Shown: positions 52,680-63,124 of the stretch, piece after piece
How positions within the stretch are numbered: position 1 is the stretch's first letter
Layout of the letters: each line of letters opens with the position of its first letter
NCBI GenBank assembly: GCA_945889625.1
Contig: CAMDCE010000007.1
Coordinates: forward strand, 1 to 64,000
Length of the DNA: 64,000 nt
Direction: 5' to 3'
From: Asaia bogorensis
Lineage (GTDB): Bacteria > Pseudomonadota > Alphaproteobacteria > Reyranellales > Reyranellaceae
Notes under the pieces: model-generated
Database searches by the model: none
The model's input: only the letters and a program-made list of their open reading frames with translations
Told to the model about the DNA's origin: nothing
Made by a program: the position numbers and the translations under genes

Positions 52680-53543
52680 TTGAGGCCCCTGCATATCGCC
52701 GCGTCGCTCGTGATCGCAGCGACATGGGGGCTCAATTTCACCGTCATCCGCTTTGGCCTCGACGAGATGACGCCGCTGGCCTTCGCCGGCTGGCGTTTCG
52801 CGCTGGCCGCCCTGCCGGTGCTGTTCCTCGCCCGGCCGAATATTTCCTGGCGGGCCTTCGCGGGCATTGCCGGCTTCCTGTTCACCGGCCAGTTCGTCCT
52901 GCTGTTCTTTGCCATGCAGGCGGGCCTCCCGCCCGGGCTGGCGTCGGTGCTGGTGCAACTGCACGGTCCGCTCACCGTCGTGCTGGCCGCCCTCTTCCTG
53001 CGTGAGCCGGCCACCAAGGCGCAATGGCTGGGCCTGGCCATCGCCCTCGTGGGCGTCGTGTTGATCGCCCGCTCGGTCGAAGGCAGCACCAGCGTGGGGA
53101 CGGTCTTTGTGGCACTTCTGTCAGCGCTGAGCTGGGCGACCGGCAATCTCTTCCTGCGCGCGGCCCGCGGCACTTCGATCGTTGCCGTCACCGCCTGGGC
53201 GAGCCTGCTGCCGACCGTGCCTCTGTTGATCGCCGGCGCCCTGATCGACGGCGTCGGCCCGACCCTGGCGCCGATCCTGGAGCCGACATGGCGCGGTTCG
53301 CTGGTGCTGTTCTACACCGTCGTGCCCGCGATGTGGCTGGGCTACCTGATCTGGGGCACGCTGCTGCGCACCTATCCGGCCGGAAAGGTCGGACCGGTGT
53401 CGCTCCTGGTGCCGTGCTGTGCGCTCACCTTCTCGGCCTTGCTGACCGGCGAGCCGATCGGCGGCCTGCGGCTGGTGGGGGTGATCGTCGTGCTGGGCGG
53501 CGTGGCAACCGGTCTCTTCGCGGCGGGCCGGCGAGTTACGTGA
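52680..53543 (+). CDS. EamA-family (DMT) transporter
   Basis: A 287-residue protein with ten predicted helices in two EamA halves (starting HIAASLVIAATWGLNFTVIRFGL). The group exports amino acids or other metabolites (YdcZ/RhaT relatives). It starts with TTG five bases after leuD stop, hinting at a link to leucine-pathway products. Hairpins after the stop are weak. Confidence 0.86.
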   Translation: MRPLHIAASLVIAATWGLNFTVIRFGLDEMTPLAFAGWRFALAALPVLFLARPNISWRAFAGIAGFLFTGQFVLLFFAMQAGLPPGLASVLVQLHGPLTVVLAALFLREPATKAQWLGLAIALVGVVLIARSVEGSTSVGTVFVALLSALSWATGNLFLRAARGTSIVAVTAWASLLPTVPLLIAGALIDGVGPTLAPILEPTWRGSLVLFYTVVPAMWLGYLIWGTLLRTYPAGKVGPVSLLVPCCALTFSALLTGEPIGGLRLVGVIVVLGGVATGLFAAGRRVT

Positions 53544-53658
53544 ACGTCCCGAATCGTCCAGACCGGCCTGGACGGTGCTGATGCCGATGGCACAAGGGTT
53601 TTAGGCGATTCGTCCAGAATCCAGCCACACCCCTCGCGCAACAGTATTGCGGGCGCGC

Positions 53659-54939
53659 CTAGGCCTTCTCCAGCCCACACCATTCGGCGACGAACAGGGC
53701 GGTCGCCTGGGTGATCTTGCGCACCGATTCGAGGTTCACCCGCTCGTCGAAGCCGTGGATGTCGTCGGACTGCGGGCCGTAGACCAGCGCCGGGATGCCG
53801 GCATAGAGGCCGAAGAAGCGGTTGTCGGCAGTGCCGGTCGAGGTCTTGTCCTCGAGCTCGGCGCCGAACGCCGTCTTGTGCGCCCGCGCCAGCACGACCC
53901 GCACCTGCTCGTGGTTCTTCAGAACGAACGGTTCGGCCTGGAAGCCTTCCCAGGTCACCGTCGGCGGATTGTTGCCCAGGAACGGATCGTTTGATGCTGC
54001 TCGGCGCACGCAATCCTCGATCTCCTGCCGGCACTCCTTGAGGTTCTGCGACGGCAGCACGCCCACCCGCATGTCGAAGGTGCACCATGACGGCACCGAG
54101 CTTGCCCAGTCGCCGCCGGCGATCTTGCCGACATTGAAGTTCACGGGATGATGATGGTCGTGGAAATGCGCGTCGTGCGCCTTCTTCTCGTTCCACTTCT
54201 TCTCGAGTTCGCGCAGTTGCTGGATCAGGCGGAACGCCGATTCGATGGCGTTCGATCCGGCATCGGCCTTGTAGACATGCACGGGATGGCCGGTGACCTT
54301 GACCTGGAACCACATGACGCCGACCTGCGCCACGGTGAGCACGCCCGATGACGGTTCGGGGATCAGGGCGGCATCGCCGCGATAGCCGCGCTGCAGGCAG
54401 GCGAGCGCACCGTTGCCGGTGCATTCCTCCTCGACCACGGACTGCTGGTAGACGTCGGCTGCCGGGACGTAGCCCAGCTTCCTGAGCGCACGCAGCGCGA
54501 AGACGTTCAGGATCAGGCCGGCCTTCATGTCGCCGGAACCGCGGCCATACATCCAACCGTCCTTGATCGCGGGCTCGAAGGGATGGCGCGCCCACATGCC
54601 GTGCGGGCCTTCCGGCACGACGTCGATATGGCCGTTGAGGATCAGCGAACGGCCTTTCGGCGACGATGGCCGCCAGGCGCCGACCACGTTCCAGGCATCG
54701 TCGTAATCCTGGCTGTGCGGCGAGTAGCCGGGCAGGTGCTTGAGGTCGTCGATCTTGATCTGCCAGCGGTCGACGCCCAGTCCGTCCTCCTTGAACAGGC
54801 GGGCCATCATGTCCTGCGCCGGCGCCTCGCGGAACCGCGTCGAGGGGATCTTCACCAGGTCGGCCAGCACCTTGGTTTGGTCATCGAACTGGCGGTCGAC
54901 CTCGGACATGATTCGGGTTTTGACGGCTGACTCGAGCAT
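53659..54939 (-). CDS. M20-family deacylase/peptidase (ArgE/DapE type)
   Basis: A 426-residue metallopeptidase. LILNGHIDVVPEG, YGRGSGDMKAGL, VVEEECTGNGAL and a late HGFDERVNLES carry the binuclear-zinc ligands. The dimerisation-like lid lies around residues 195-320. It cleaves an N-acyl or amide bond in a small molecule. It may be read with the two exported hydrolases upstream (gap 83 bp). Start ATG 54939. Confidence 0.9.
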   Translation of the reverse strand: MLESAVKTRIMSEVDRQFDDQTKVLADLVKIPSTRFREAPAQDMMARLFKEDGLGVDRWQIKIDDLKHLPGYSPHSQDYDDAWNVVGAWRPSSPKGRSLILNGHIDVVPEGPHGMWARHPFEPAIKDGWMYGRGSGDMKAGLILNVFALRALRKLGYVPAADVYQQSVVEEECTGNGALACLQRGYRGDAALIPEPSSGVLTVAQVGVMWFQVKVTGHPVHVYKADAGSNAIESAFRLIQQLRELEKKWNEKKAHDAHFHDHHHPVNFNVGKIAGGDWASSVPSWCTFDMRVGVLPSQNLKECRQEIEDCVRRAASNDPFLGNNPPTVTWEGFQAEPFVLKNHEQVRVVLARAHKTAFGAELEDKTSTGTADNRFFGLYAGIPALVYGPQSDDIHGFDERVNLESVRKITQATALFVAEWCGLEKA

Positions 54940-55022
54940 CGATTACTCCCTGCGGTGCACGAGGAAAGCATACATCGCTGGTTCGTTTCCAAATATTGCC
55001 GATATCGTCGTTCAAGGCATGA

Positions 55023-56933
55023 TTAGCCCGCTTTAATCGCCCGTACCTCGGCAGCTCGCCCGTCCACTGGAACTACAGGCAATTCGCCTGGCCTTGCTGC
55101 CGGCAAGGCGCGGAGGTGATCCATGATCGCCTGCCATTCCTTGATCTCGCGGGCAACCTCGTTGCCCGTCCCCGTGGCGAGGCTGGCCTTGTCCACCGTG
55201 CCGGGTGGCGGCAGCAGGTAGGGTGTGTCGGTGCGAAGATCGCCGAGGGCCTCGACCCTCGACTTGAGCGGCTGACCCTGCTTGTTCTTGGCAACGAGCG
55301 TCAGCATACCCTTGGTGTATTTCGGAATGGCGACAAGGATGATGCCCAGATACAGCGGGCAGGTGAGGCTGAACATGCGCTCGTCCTTGCCGCTGATATC
55401 GATCGCGCGGTAGCCGCGGTCGAGGTCGCCAAGTTCGATTGCCGTAACGACGTCGAATTTCGGACGTGACCGGTCGTAGCGAAACCTCATGCCCGAAGCG
55501 CGCGGAAAATATTCGCCGGGATGCGCCGGATTGTCGATCAGGAAGAACTCGAGCATGTGCTTCAGTTCCATGCCGATGAAGCAGGCCGTCACGAGTGCGC
55601 TGCCGGCCGTCGGATCGACCACGCCGGCACCGAGCGGCGCCACCGAGAACACGTCGTAGACCGTCTGTACGCCCGACTTGCCCTTCCTGAGACTGGCACG
55701 CAGCATGCCGTTGGCGGTGAAGCCAATGTCGGCCTTGGTGGCGCGCCGGAAGGCGTCGGTGACGAGATTGGCCAGCAACGTGCTCGCGGGAATGTCGGCG
55801 AATGTATTGGGCAGGTCCTGCGGCACGATTGCCAGCGGCTGGTCGACGCTGTAGCCGCGGGACGCGAAGACGGCTCCGGAGACGGCCTTCTTGAGCTTCT
55901 CGATTTCGTCGAAGGTGGCCCGGTCGCCGACCACCGTGTCGTCGACCGGATAGAGCCGGTAGCTTTCGACCGTGAGCTTGCCGCCCTCCAGTGTGACGAC
56001 CAGTTCGCCGAGGTTTTCGCCTTCCTTGCCGGTCTGCACCACGGGCGTGCGGCCGTTGACCAGGATCGGCTCGTTGAGCTCGGTGTGGCTGTGGCCGCCG
56101 ATCAGGACGTCGATGCCAAGCACTTCCTTCGCCAGTCGCACGTCGTCGCCGTCGGTGTAGCGCCCGTCCTTGCCCTTCTCCACGCCGCCGTGGCTGAGAC
56201 AGATGACGATGTCGACCTTCTCTGTCTCACGCAGCAGCTTGATCGTTTCCCGGGCAGTCTCGATGGCGTCGCGGAACGAAGCGGCCCCCGCCGTCGTGTA
56301 GAACATCGCCTCCTTGCCGAGCACGCCGAAGAGGCCGAACCGGATGCCGTCGCGCTCGATCACGGCGTGGCGCCGGATCACGCCCTCCTTGGCCAGGCGC
56401 TGGAGGTCCGCCAGCGTCGGGTCGTTCGCCGTGAAGTCCGCATTCGACGCAAGCACTGCCGGAACCCGGCCGGCCTTGCTGGCCACGCCGATCGACTTGC
56501 CCAGTCCGTCCGGACCGAGGTCGAATTCATGATTGCCGAAGGTCGTGGCGTCATAGCCCATCATCGCCATCAGCCGCAGCTCGCCGCCGATTTCGCGCGT
56601 GGCCGCGCCGAACGCCGTGCCCATGCTGTAGTCGCCGGCGTCGAGCACCAGCACGGGGCCTTGTGCGTTGCGCGCCTCCCTTCTCCTGGCGATCAGGCTG
56701 GCCAGCCGGGCGTACCCGCCGCGGGTCGCGTCGTCGTTGAGCTTGAACGGCGTGTAGTCCGCCCCCGGACCCATGCCGATGAAGGCCGAGTGCATGTCGT
56801 TGGTGTGCAGGATGGTGAAGGTCTTCCTGCCGTCCGCCGCGGCAAGGCTTGCGGGCAGCACGCCCGTTGCGCCGGCAGCGAGTGAGCCCGCCAGGAATTC
56901 CCGGCGGGGCAATACCTCGATCGACATGGACAT
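55023..56933 (-). CDS. Tat-exported bifunctional metallophosphatase/5'-nucleotidase
   Basis: A 636-residue periplasmic enzyme. The leader has PRREFLAGS, a Tat motif. The metallophosphatase domain has LHTNDMHSAF, LDAGDYSMG, FGNHEFDLG and IGGHSHTEL. The C-terminal 5'-nucleotidase domain runs from about residue 370 (VFSVAPLG). It would release phosphate and nucleoside from nucleotides or sugar phosphates. Ribosome-binding GGGAGAAG precedes ATG 56933, 21 bp after the sulfatase. Same operon. Confidence 0.9.
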   Translation of the reverse strand: MSMSIEVLPRREFLAGSLAAGATGVLPASLAAADGRKTFTILHTNDMHSAFIGMGPGADYTPFKLNDDATRGGYARLASLIARRREARNAQGPVLVLDAGDYSMGTAFGAATREIGGELRLMAMMGYDATTFGNHEFDLGPDGLGKSIGVASKAGRVPAVLASNADFTANDPTLADLQRLAKEGVIRRHAVIERDGIRFGLFGVLGKEAMFYTTAGAASFRDAIETARETIKLLRETEKVDIVICLSHGGVEKGKDGRYTDGDDVRLAKEVLGIDVLIGGHSHTELNEPILVNGRTPVVQTGKEGENLGELVVTLEGGKLTVESYRLYPVDDTVVGDRATFDEIEKLKKAVSGAVFASRGYSVDQPLAIVPQDLPNTFADIPASTLLANLVTDAFRRATKADIGFTANGMLRASLRKGKSGVQTVYDVFSVAPLGAGVVDPTAGSALVTACFIGMELKHMLEFFLIDNPAHPGEYFPRASGMRFRYDRSRPKFDVVTAIELGDLDRGYRAIDISGKDERMFSLTCPLYLGIILVAIPKYTKGMLTLVAKNKQGQPLKSRVEALGDLRTDTPYLLPPPGTVDKASLATGTGNEVAREIKEWQAIMDHLRALPAARPGELPVVPVDGRAAEVRAIKAG

Positions 56934-56954
56934 GATGGTCTTCTCCCGGCCGGC

Positions 56955-58595
<1,641 letters not shown>

Positions 58596-58685
58596 ATCCT
58601 CCTTGGGACCGCTGCCCGCCCTTGTCGGCTCCCGTGGCGTGTCCCTCCTTGACGCAGATCAAGCGAGGCACTTATTGACGGGGGC

Positions 58686-58716
58686 AAAAATAGAATTAGA
58701 ATATAGTTCTATTTTT
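58686..58716. promoter_or_regulatory. Palindromic operator between arylsulfatase and tetR
   Basis: Perfect 10-bp arms AAAAATAGAA and TTCTATTTTT lie 11 bp apart, in an AT-rich island within GC-rich DNA. It is 24 bp from the tetR start and 91 bp from the sulfatase start, a typical auto- and divergent-control operator for a TetR dimer. Confidence 0.75.
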
Positions 58717-58739
58717 TCCCTCGAGTCGAGTCCCATCAA

Positions 58740-59399
58740 ATGCCCACTTTGAGCCGCAAGCCGCCCCAACAAGACCGAAGCCGCAAGGCCCAGAACGCCC
58801 TGCTTCGGGCGGGGTTGAGAGGTATTGGTACACGCGGCATCGCGGGCTTGAGCATGGCAAGCGTCGCCGCCGAGGCCGGGGCCTCCATCGGCTCCCTCTA
58901 TTTTCGCTTCGGCGACAAATCGCAATTCGTCGGGGCGGTGCTGGCCGTTGCACTGGAGGAATTCCACGATCGCGGCTTCGCCCTGTGCGAAACGGCTGAT
59001 CGGGAGAAATGGCCGGAGCGCCGGATACTTGAAGGTTGGGTCTCCATCGTCATCACCTCGGCTCGCGAAAGACGGACCCTCATCAGGGAAATGATCAGCC
59101 ATATGGCAACGCGACCCGAAGCCTGGAAACCGATCCATGAACGGCGGCGTGAACTGGAAGACAGGTTGTTGACCGTTCTTTCTGCGCCCTCCGGCAACGG
59201 CTCAAACCCTGCTCGCAAGATGAGGCTGCGTATCGGCCTGCAGGTCGTGGCCGCGACGGTCATTCATATGGTGATTGTCGACCCCGGCCCGCTGCGGATC
59301 GACGACCCTTCGCTGAAGAACGTACTTTGCGACCTGTTGTTTTCGTTCATCGATGCGCCCGTCAGCAATGGCAAGAAGAAGCGCAGAGGACGCAAGTGA
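58740..59399 (+). CDS. TetR/AcrR-family repressor
   Basis: A 219-residue regulator. The N-terminal HTH reads IAGLSMASVAAEAGASIGSLYFRFGDK. The ligand-binding half ends with an Arg/Lys-rich tail (GKKKRRGRK). It probably represses itself and the divergent sulfatase operon from the palindrome 24 bp upstream. The FGE gene lies 197 bp downstream in the same direction; the gap shows no clear terminator or gene. Confidence 0.88.
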   Translation: MPTLSRKPPQQDRSRKAQNALLRAGLRGIGTRGIAGLSMASVAAEAGASIGSLYFRFGDKSQFVGAVLAVALEEFHDRGFALCETADREKWPERRILEGWVSIVITSARERRTLIREMISHMATRPEAWKPIHERRRELEDRLLTVLSAPSGNGSNPARKMRLRIGLQVVAATVIHMVIVDPGPLRIDDPSLKNVLCDLLFSFIDAPVSNGKKKRRGRK

Positions 59400-59596
59400 G
59401 TGGCGGTGACTGCACTCTTTTGGTGAGACCTTCTTCAGGCGGATAGTCGATCATGATCCTCGGAGGCTTGTAGGAGACGGCGCTACCTGCTCGACGCAAC
59501 GGACGCGCCGACCCTCGAAAGTGACGAGATGTTGGCGGTGACCATGAAGGCCACTTTGGTACGCGATTTTTTCTTCGAGAGGAATCAGGGTTCACG

Positions 59597-60574
59597 ATGG
59601 GCGGCATGGAACAAGGCATTCGAGCGGACGCGCAGCACGCCGACATGGTCTGGATCGAGGGCGGCACTTTCGGCATGGGCTCGGACAGGCATTACTCGGA
59701 GGAGGCACCGGTCCATCGCGTCACTGTCGGCGGCTTCTGGATCGACCCGACCCCCGTCACCAACGCCCAGTTCCGCAAATTCGTCGAGGCGACGGGCTAT
59801 GTCACCTGGGCCGAGATCGCGCCCGACCCCAGGGACTATCCCGGTGCGCTGCCACGCATGCTGAAGGCTGGCGGACTTGTCTTCACGCCGCCCAAGAAAT
59901 CCGTCGACCTCGGCGACTGGAGCCAGTGGTGGCGATTCACCTTCGGCGCCACCTGGCGGCGGCCCTACGGGCGGGGCAGCCACATCGGCGGCCTCGACGA
60001 TCATCCCGTTGTGCAGATCGCCTACAGGGATGCCGAGGCCTACGCGGCGTGGGCCGGCAAGGAGCTGCCGAGCGAGGCCGAGTGGGAGTTCGCCGCCCGC
60101 GGCGGCCTCGACGGCGCAGAGTTCGCCTGGGGCGAGGAGCTGACGCCCGGCGGCAAATACATAGCCAACACCTGGCAGGGCAACTTCCCGGTCGAGAACG
60201 ACAGGACCGACGGCTACGCCCGCACCTCGCCGGTGCACGCCTTCCCGGCCAACGGCTACGGCCTCCACGACATGATCGGCAATGTCTGGGAATGGACGAC
60301 CGATTGGTATTCGACGCAGCACACCGCCGACGCGCCCAAGGCCTGCTGCGTGCCGCAAAATCCGCGCGGTGCCGCGGTGGAGCAGAGCTACGATCCGCGC
60401 CAGCCCGCCGTGCGTATTCCCCGCAAGGTTCTGAAGGGCGGCTCGCATCTCTGCGCGCCCAATTATTGCCGGCGCTACCGTCCCGCGGCACGCCACGCCG
60501 AGCCGGTCGATACCTCGACCAGCCATGTCGGCTTCCGCTGCATCTCCAGAACACGCGAGAACTCTCGTGAGTAG
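59597..60574 (+). CDS. Formylglycine-generating enzyme (FGE, SUMF1 family)
   Basis: A 325-residue cytoplasmic enzyme that oxidises the cysteine of sulfatase CxPxR-type motifs to formylglycine. Hallmarks are VWIEGGTFGMGSDRHYSEEAPVH, LPSEAEWEFAARGG, MIGNVWEWT and GGSHLCAPNYCRRYR. The two active-site cysteines are Cys286 and Cys291. Its likely clients are the arylsulfatase at 56955 (CTAGR) and the cytoplasmic sulfatase at 10255 (CSPTR). The export route of the arylsulfatase means it must be modified before secretion. Start ATG 59597 lacks a strong ribosome-binding site. Confidence 0.93.
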   Translation: MGGMEQGIRADAQHADMVWIEGGTFGMGSDRHYSEEAPVHRVTVGGFWIDPTPVTNAQFRKFVEATGYVTWAEIAPDPRDYPGALPRMLKAGGLVFTPPKKSVDLGDWSQWWRFTFGATWRRPYGRGSHIGGLDDHPVVQIAYRDAEAYAAWAGKELPSEAEWEFAARGGLDGAEFAWGEELTPGGKYIANTWQGNFPVENDRTDGYARTSPVHAFPANGYGLHDMIGNVWEWTTDWYSTQHTADAPKACCVPQNPRGAAVEQSYDPRQPAVRIPRKVLKGGSHLCAPNYCRRYRPAARHAEPVDTSTSHVGFRCISRTRENSRE

Positions 60575-60631
60575 GCCACATACCGGGCCGGCCCTCACAG
60601 CGATGCCGCGCTGATCCTCTCCCAAGTGAGC

Positions 60632-60922
60632 TCAGGTGTCACTTTGGTGCCGTTCACCTCCGCCGGCGGAGGTTGCAGGACCATGCGCCTCGCTTTCGAA
60701 GCGCACCTTGCGAACCTGCGGTGCGCTGAAGCAGACCGGGTCGCAATTGGCATCGACGATGGTAGTGAGCGTGCTGCCGTCGAACGTGTAGTTGCCCCAG
60801 TAGGAGGAGTATTGGCGCGCCGTCCCCTCGGGCAGTGACGCCTGGCCGTCGACCAGCACCGACATCATGCGGCCATCGGAGGTCAAGGTAAGCAGGCCCA
60901 TGCCGCGCGGACCGAACGGCAC
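60632..60922 (-). pseudogene. Truncated lipocalin-like domain protein
   Basis: The frame carries VPFGPRGMGLLTLTSDGRM, YSSYWGNYTFDGSTLTTIVD, typical of the lipocalin-like (lipocalin_5) family, for about 96 residues. The expected N-terminal strand (a GTWRLVS-type start) is missing, and the nearby alternate frame reads TGSFTRLAAKS before VGVPFG, suggesting a frameshift. No normal start or ribosome-binding site is present. A GTG at 60922 is the only start. Called a pseudogene; a short real product cannot be excluded. Confidence 0.6.
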
Positions 60923-60983
60923 GCCGACTTGGCGGCGAGCCGCGTGAAGCTTCCGGTCACTATCCGGGCGTTGGCACTGCCGC

Positions 60984-61049
60984 CTAGCGGATGTACCCGA
61001 CGAGCACCGCCCGCCTTCCGATGCGGGCGCGCACCTTGGAATAGAGCAT
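60984..61049 (-). pseudogene. Remnant 5' end of a caspase-like gene duplicate
   Basis: The minus-strand frame begins MLYSKVRARIGRRAVL and stops after 21 codons at a TAG. It matches the start of the intact caspase-like gene (MIYSRTRRSIGRRAVL) at 62430, including the Tat motif. DNA around the start is also similar (GAGCACCGCCCG in both). The rest of the copy is lost. It marks a partial duplication or deletion next to the truncated lipocalin fragment. Confidence 0.75.
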
Positions 61050-61155
61050 CGTCTGTCCTGGCCCCCCGATCGCCAACTATACCGCCCCGCTCGAGACCAG
61101 TTCGGGCGACGACCCTGCCACGGTACGCCGGGCCACTCTGCGCGGCCGTCCGGCG

Positions 61156-62430
61156 TTAACCATCCAGTCTCGAAAAGTGCGTGTTGAATGCCGAGGAGCC
61201 ACCGGGCCCTCCCCTCCCCGCCGTCCCCTGAAGCATCGACAAGCTGCCCGAATTGGCGTCACTCCAGTCGAACATCATATTTGGTGATCCATCTCGGACA
61301 ACAATCTCAATTCTTTTTCCGGAAAGTTTACCGGTGCGGAAAGACCAACCAAACCCTTGCCCGGTTTTGCCTGCTAAAATGAGCTCAGCGGTTTGTTGCT
61401 CTTCGACAGACATGACCACGAGAATCTGGGGAATCTTCTCCTTGGTCGATGTGGTGCCGACAAACTGGAAGGAGCCGACTTTCATCCTGTCAGGGGAATT
61501 GTTCGGCGGCCGATGCGCAATCAATCCTGGAGGGAGCGACAGGCCGTTCTGTTGCGCGAAGGCATAGGCGTTATGTAGTTCTATTATCTTCGATGGATCG
61601 CTGGCCCAGCCGGACCTGCTGGCAGCACCACCGCCGCCCGAGCCCCTCAGCACGAAGGGTTGCTGGTAGTTGCTCTGGTCCCACAGGACCTGCCGGCCCT
61701 GCGTCGCAATGAGCAGTTCACGCCGCAGTTTCGCAGGCAATGCCAGAAGATCGATCGATGGGGCCTCCAATTCGCGCAGAAGGACGGCGGCGAAGGGGCT
61801 GTTCTGTCCGGCCGGCCCATCGAGGGCGACGCGTCCGGGAGCGGTCGAGAACAGCACCATCGTGTTGGGAGCCCGGGCTGCAGCGCCGGCGCTATACCCA
61901 TCCACGCTCCTGCTGGCCCCCCGTTCCGCCGCCAACTGGCGCCAGCCATCGGCCGGGTTGTTCCGGCAGTTATCGAGCACCAGCAGACGATGGGCCGCCT
62001 CGGCCATCGCCTGTCTGACAGAGGGCACCGGCACGAGGGTCTGAACGGTGTTCGGGGTGCTCAAATCCGCATCCACCGGCACCAGATAGGTGTTTCTTTC
62101 CCAAGAGGCGCCATGCCCGGCGAAGTAAAGTGCCGCAAAGTTCGCGCCGCGCGCTGCCGACTTGAACTTCTCGATGGCCTGAAGCATCGCGCCCCGGCCA
62201 ACGTCTTGCAGGAGTTCGGTCTGCAGTCCCAATGCCTGAAAGCGTTTCGCCATGTCGGGAGCATCGCGCCGTACGTTCGGCAACTGCGCTTCCCATTGAT
62301 AGCGCGAATTGCCGATCACCAGCGCAACGCCCGTCCGTCCCTGGGCGCGGACCGCCGAGAAGGGCAGCAGGGTGGCCCCGGCGAGCACCGCCCGTCTTCC
62401 GATGCTGCGGCGCGTTCTTGAGTAGATCAT
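61156..62430 (-). CDS. Tat-exported caspase-like (peptidase C14) protein
   Basis: A 424-residue protein. The Tat leader GRRAVLAG precedes the caspase-fold domain, with catalytic His106 (YFAGHGASW) and Cys155 (LDNCRNNP). RTGVALVIGNSRY and LPNVRRDAPDMAKRFQALG are metacaspase/caspase-like landmarks. About residues 300-424 are a separate domain without a clear family, rich in Gly/Ser near the end. It probably cleaves proteins after basic or acidic residues in the periplasm. The ATG at 62430 is selected because it puts the leader first. Confidence 0.88.
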   Translation of the reverse strand: MIYSRTRRSIGRRAVLAGATLLPFSAVRAQGRTGVALVIGNSRYQWEAQLPNVRRDAPDMAKRFQALGLQTELLQDVGRGAMLQAIEKFKSAARGANFAALYFAGHGASWERNTYLVPVDADLSTPNTVQTLVPVPSVRQAMAEAAHRLLVLDNCRNNPADGWRQLAAERGASRSVDGYSAGAAARAPNTMVLFSTAPGRVALDGPAGQNSPFAAVLLRELEAPSIDLLALPAKLRRELLIATQGRQVLWDQSNYQQPFVLRGSGGGGAASRSGWASDPSKIIELHNAYAFAQQNGLSLPPGLIAHRPPNNSPDRMKVGSFQFVGTTSTKEKIPQILVVMSVEEQQTAELILAGKTGQGFGWSFRTGKLSGKRIEIVVRDGSPNMMFDWSDANSGSLSMLQGTAGRGGPGGSSAFNTHFSRLDG

Positions 62431-62560
62431 TGTCTGTCTCTCCGCTTCTCTAGCCGGCAACGGCGCCACGAAAGCCCGCGAACAAGCCGCCTGCTGACGT
62501 CACGTCAAGCATGCAGTGTAGACGCTCTGGTCGTCCCCCGATCCGAAGAAGTCGCTGGCC

Positions 62561-63022
62561 TCAGCGGGCCTCGATCTCGATGTTGGCTGTGCTCTGGCGA
62601 CCGCCTGCGTCGCTGATCGCGACCTGCAGCACATAGGTGCCCGCCGGAACCATCGCGTTCGGGATCTCGATGCCGTTGGCCGTGATGTACGGCTTGAGGC
62701 GCTGCGTGATGTTGACGTCGCTGCCGCGCAGGACCGTGATCTGGGCCGACGCCGGATTGATCTTCTCGCCGCCGCGTCCGGCGAACTCCACCTTCAGTGC
62801 GAACGGCTGGTTCGGGGCAACGGCGGCAGCCGGCGAGACCTGCCGGATGGCGGGACCACGGCTGATAGCACGGCCGGCCTTGCTGGTTGAGGAGGGAGGA
62901 AGCGCTGCTTCCTGGCCCGTGACGATCCAGACGCCGGCTTGGGCTCGACCGTCTGTCAGCGCAAGAATTCCGAAGGAAAGGATGCCACTGGCAAGCAGCA
63001 TCCGGCGTGCCATTCTAGTCAT
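62561..63022 (-). CDS. Secreted protein of unknown function
   Basis: A 153-residue exported protein: Sec signal in the first 30 residues (ARRMLLASGILSFGILAL), then a Ser/Pro/Ala-rich mature part ending with PAGTYVLQVAISDAGGRQSTANIEIEAR, which looks like a small beta-sandwich. ATG 63022 has GGGAGGG upstream. Same direction as the caspase-like gene 130 bp downstream; perhaps functionally linked. No family recognised. Confidence 0.7.
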   Translation of the reverse strand: MTRMARRMLLASGILSFGILALTDGRAQAGVWIVTGQEAALPPSSTSKAGRAISRGPAIRQVSPAAAVAPNQPFALKVEFAGRGGEKINPASAQITVLRGSDVNITQRLKPYITANGIEIPNAMVPAGTYVLQVAISDAGGRQSTANIEIEAR

Positions 63023-63124
63023 AGTCAGCCCTCCCAAAGAGCCTCGTTCGTTTCCCGTTCCAATTATTGCGCCAAGCAGACGAGGTTGTCTACATCCCCC
63101 ATGCAAATGCATTCTAAAGGGCGT

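Noticed and set aside
53544-53658. Possible terminator between EamA and M20 genes
   Set aside because: GTCCAG/CTGGAC and a second GC hairpin exist but lack a T-run; not strong enough to call.
59400-59596. Possible small gene between tetR and FGE
   Set aside because: Short frames only, without ribosome-binding site or composition support; nothing recognisable.
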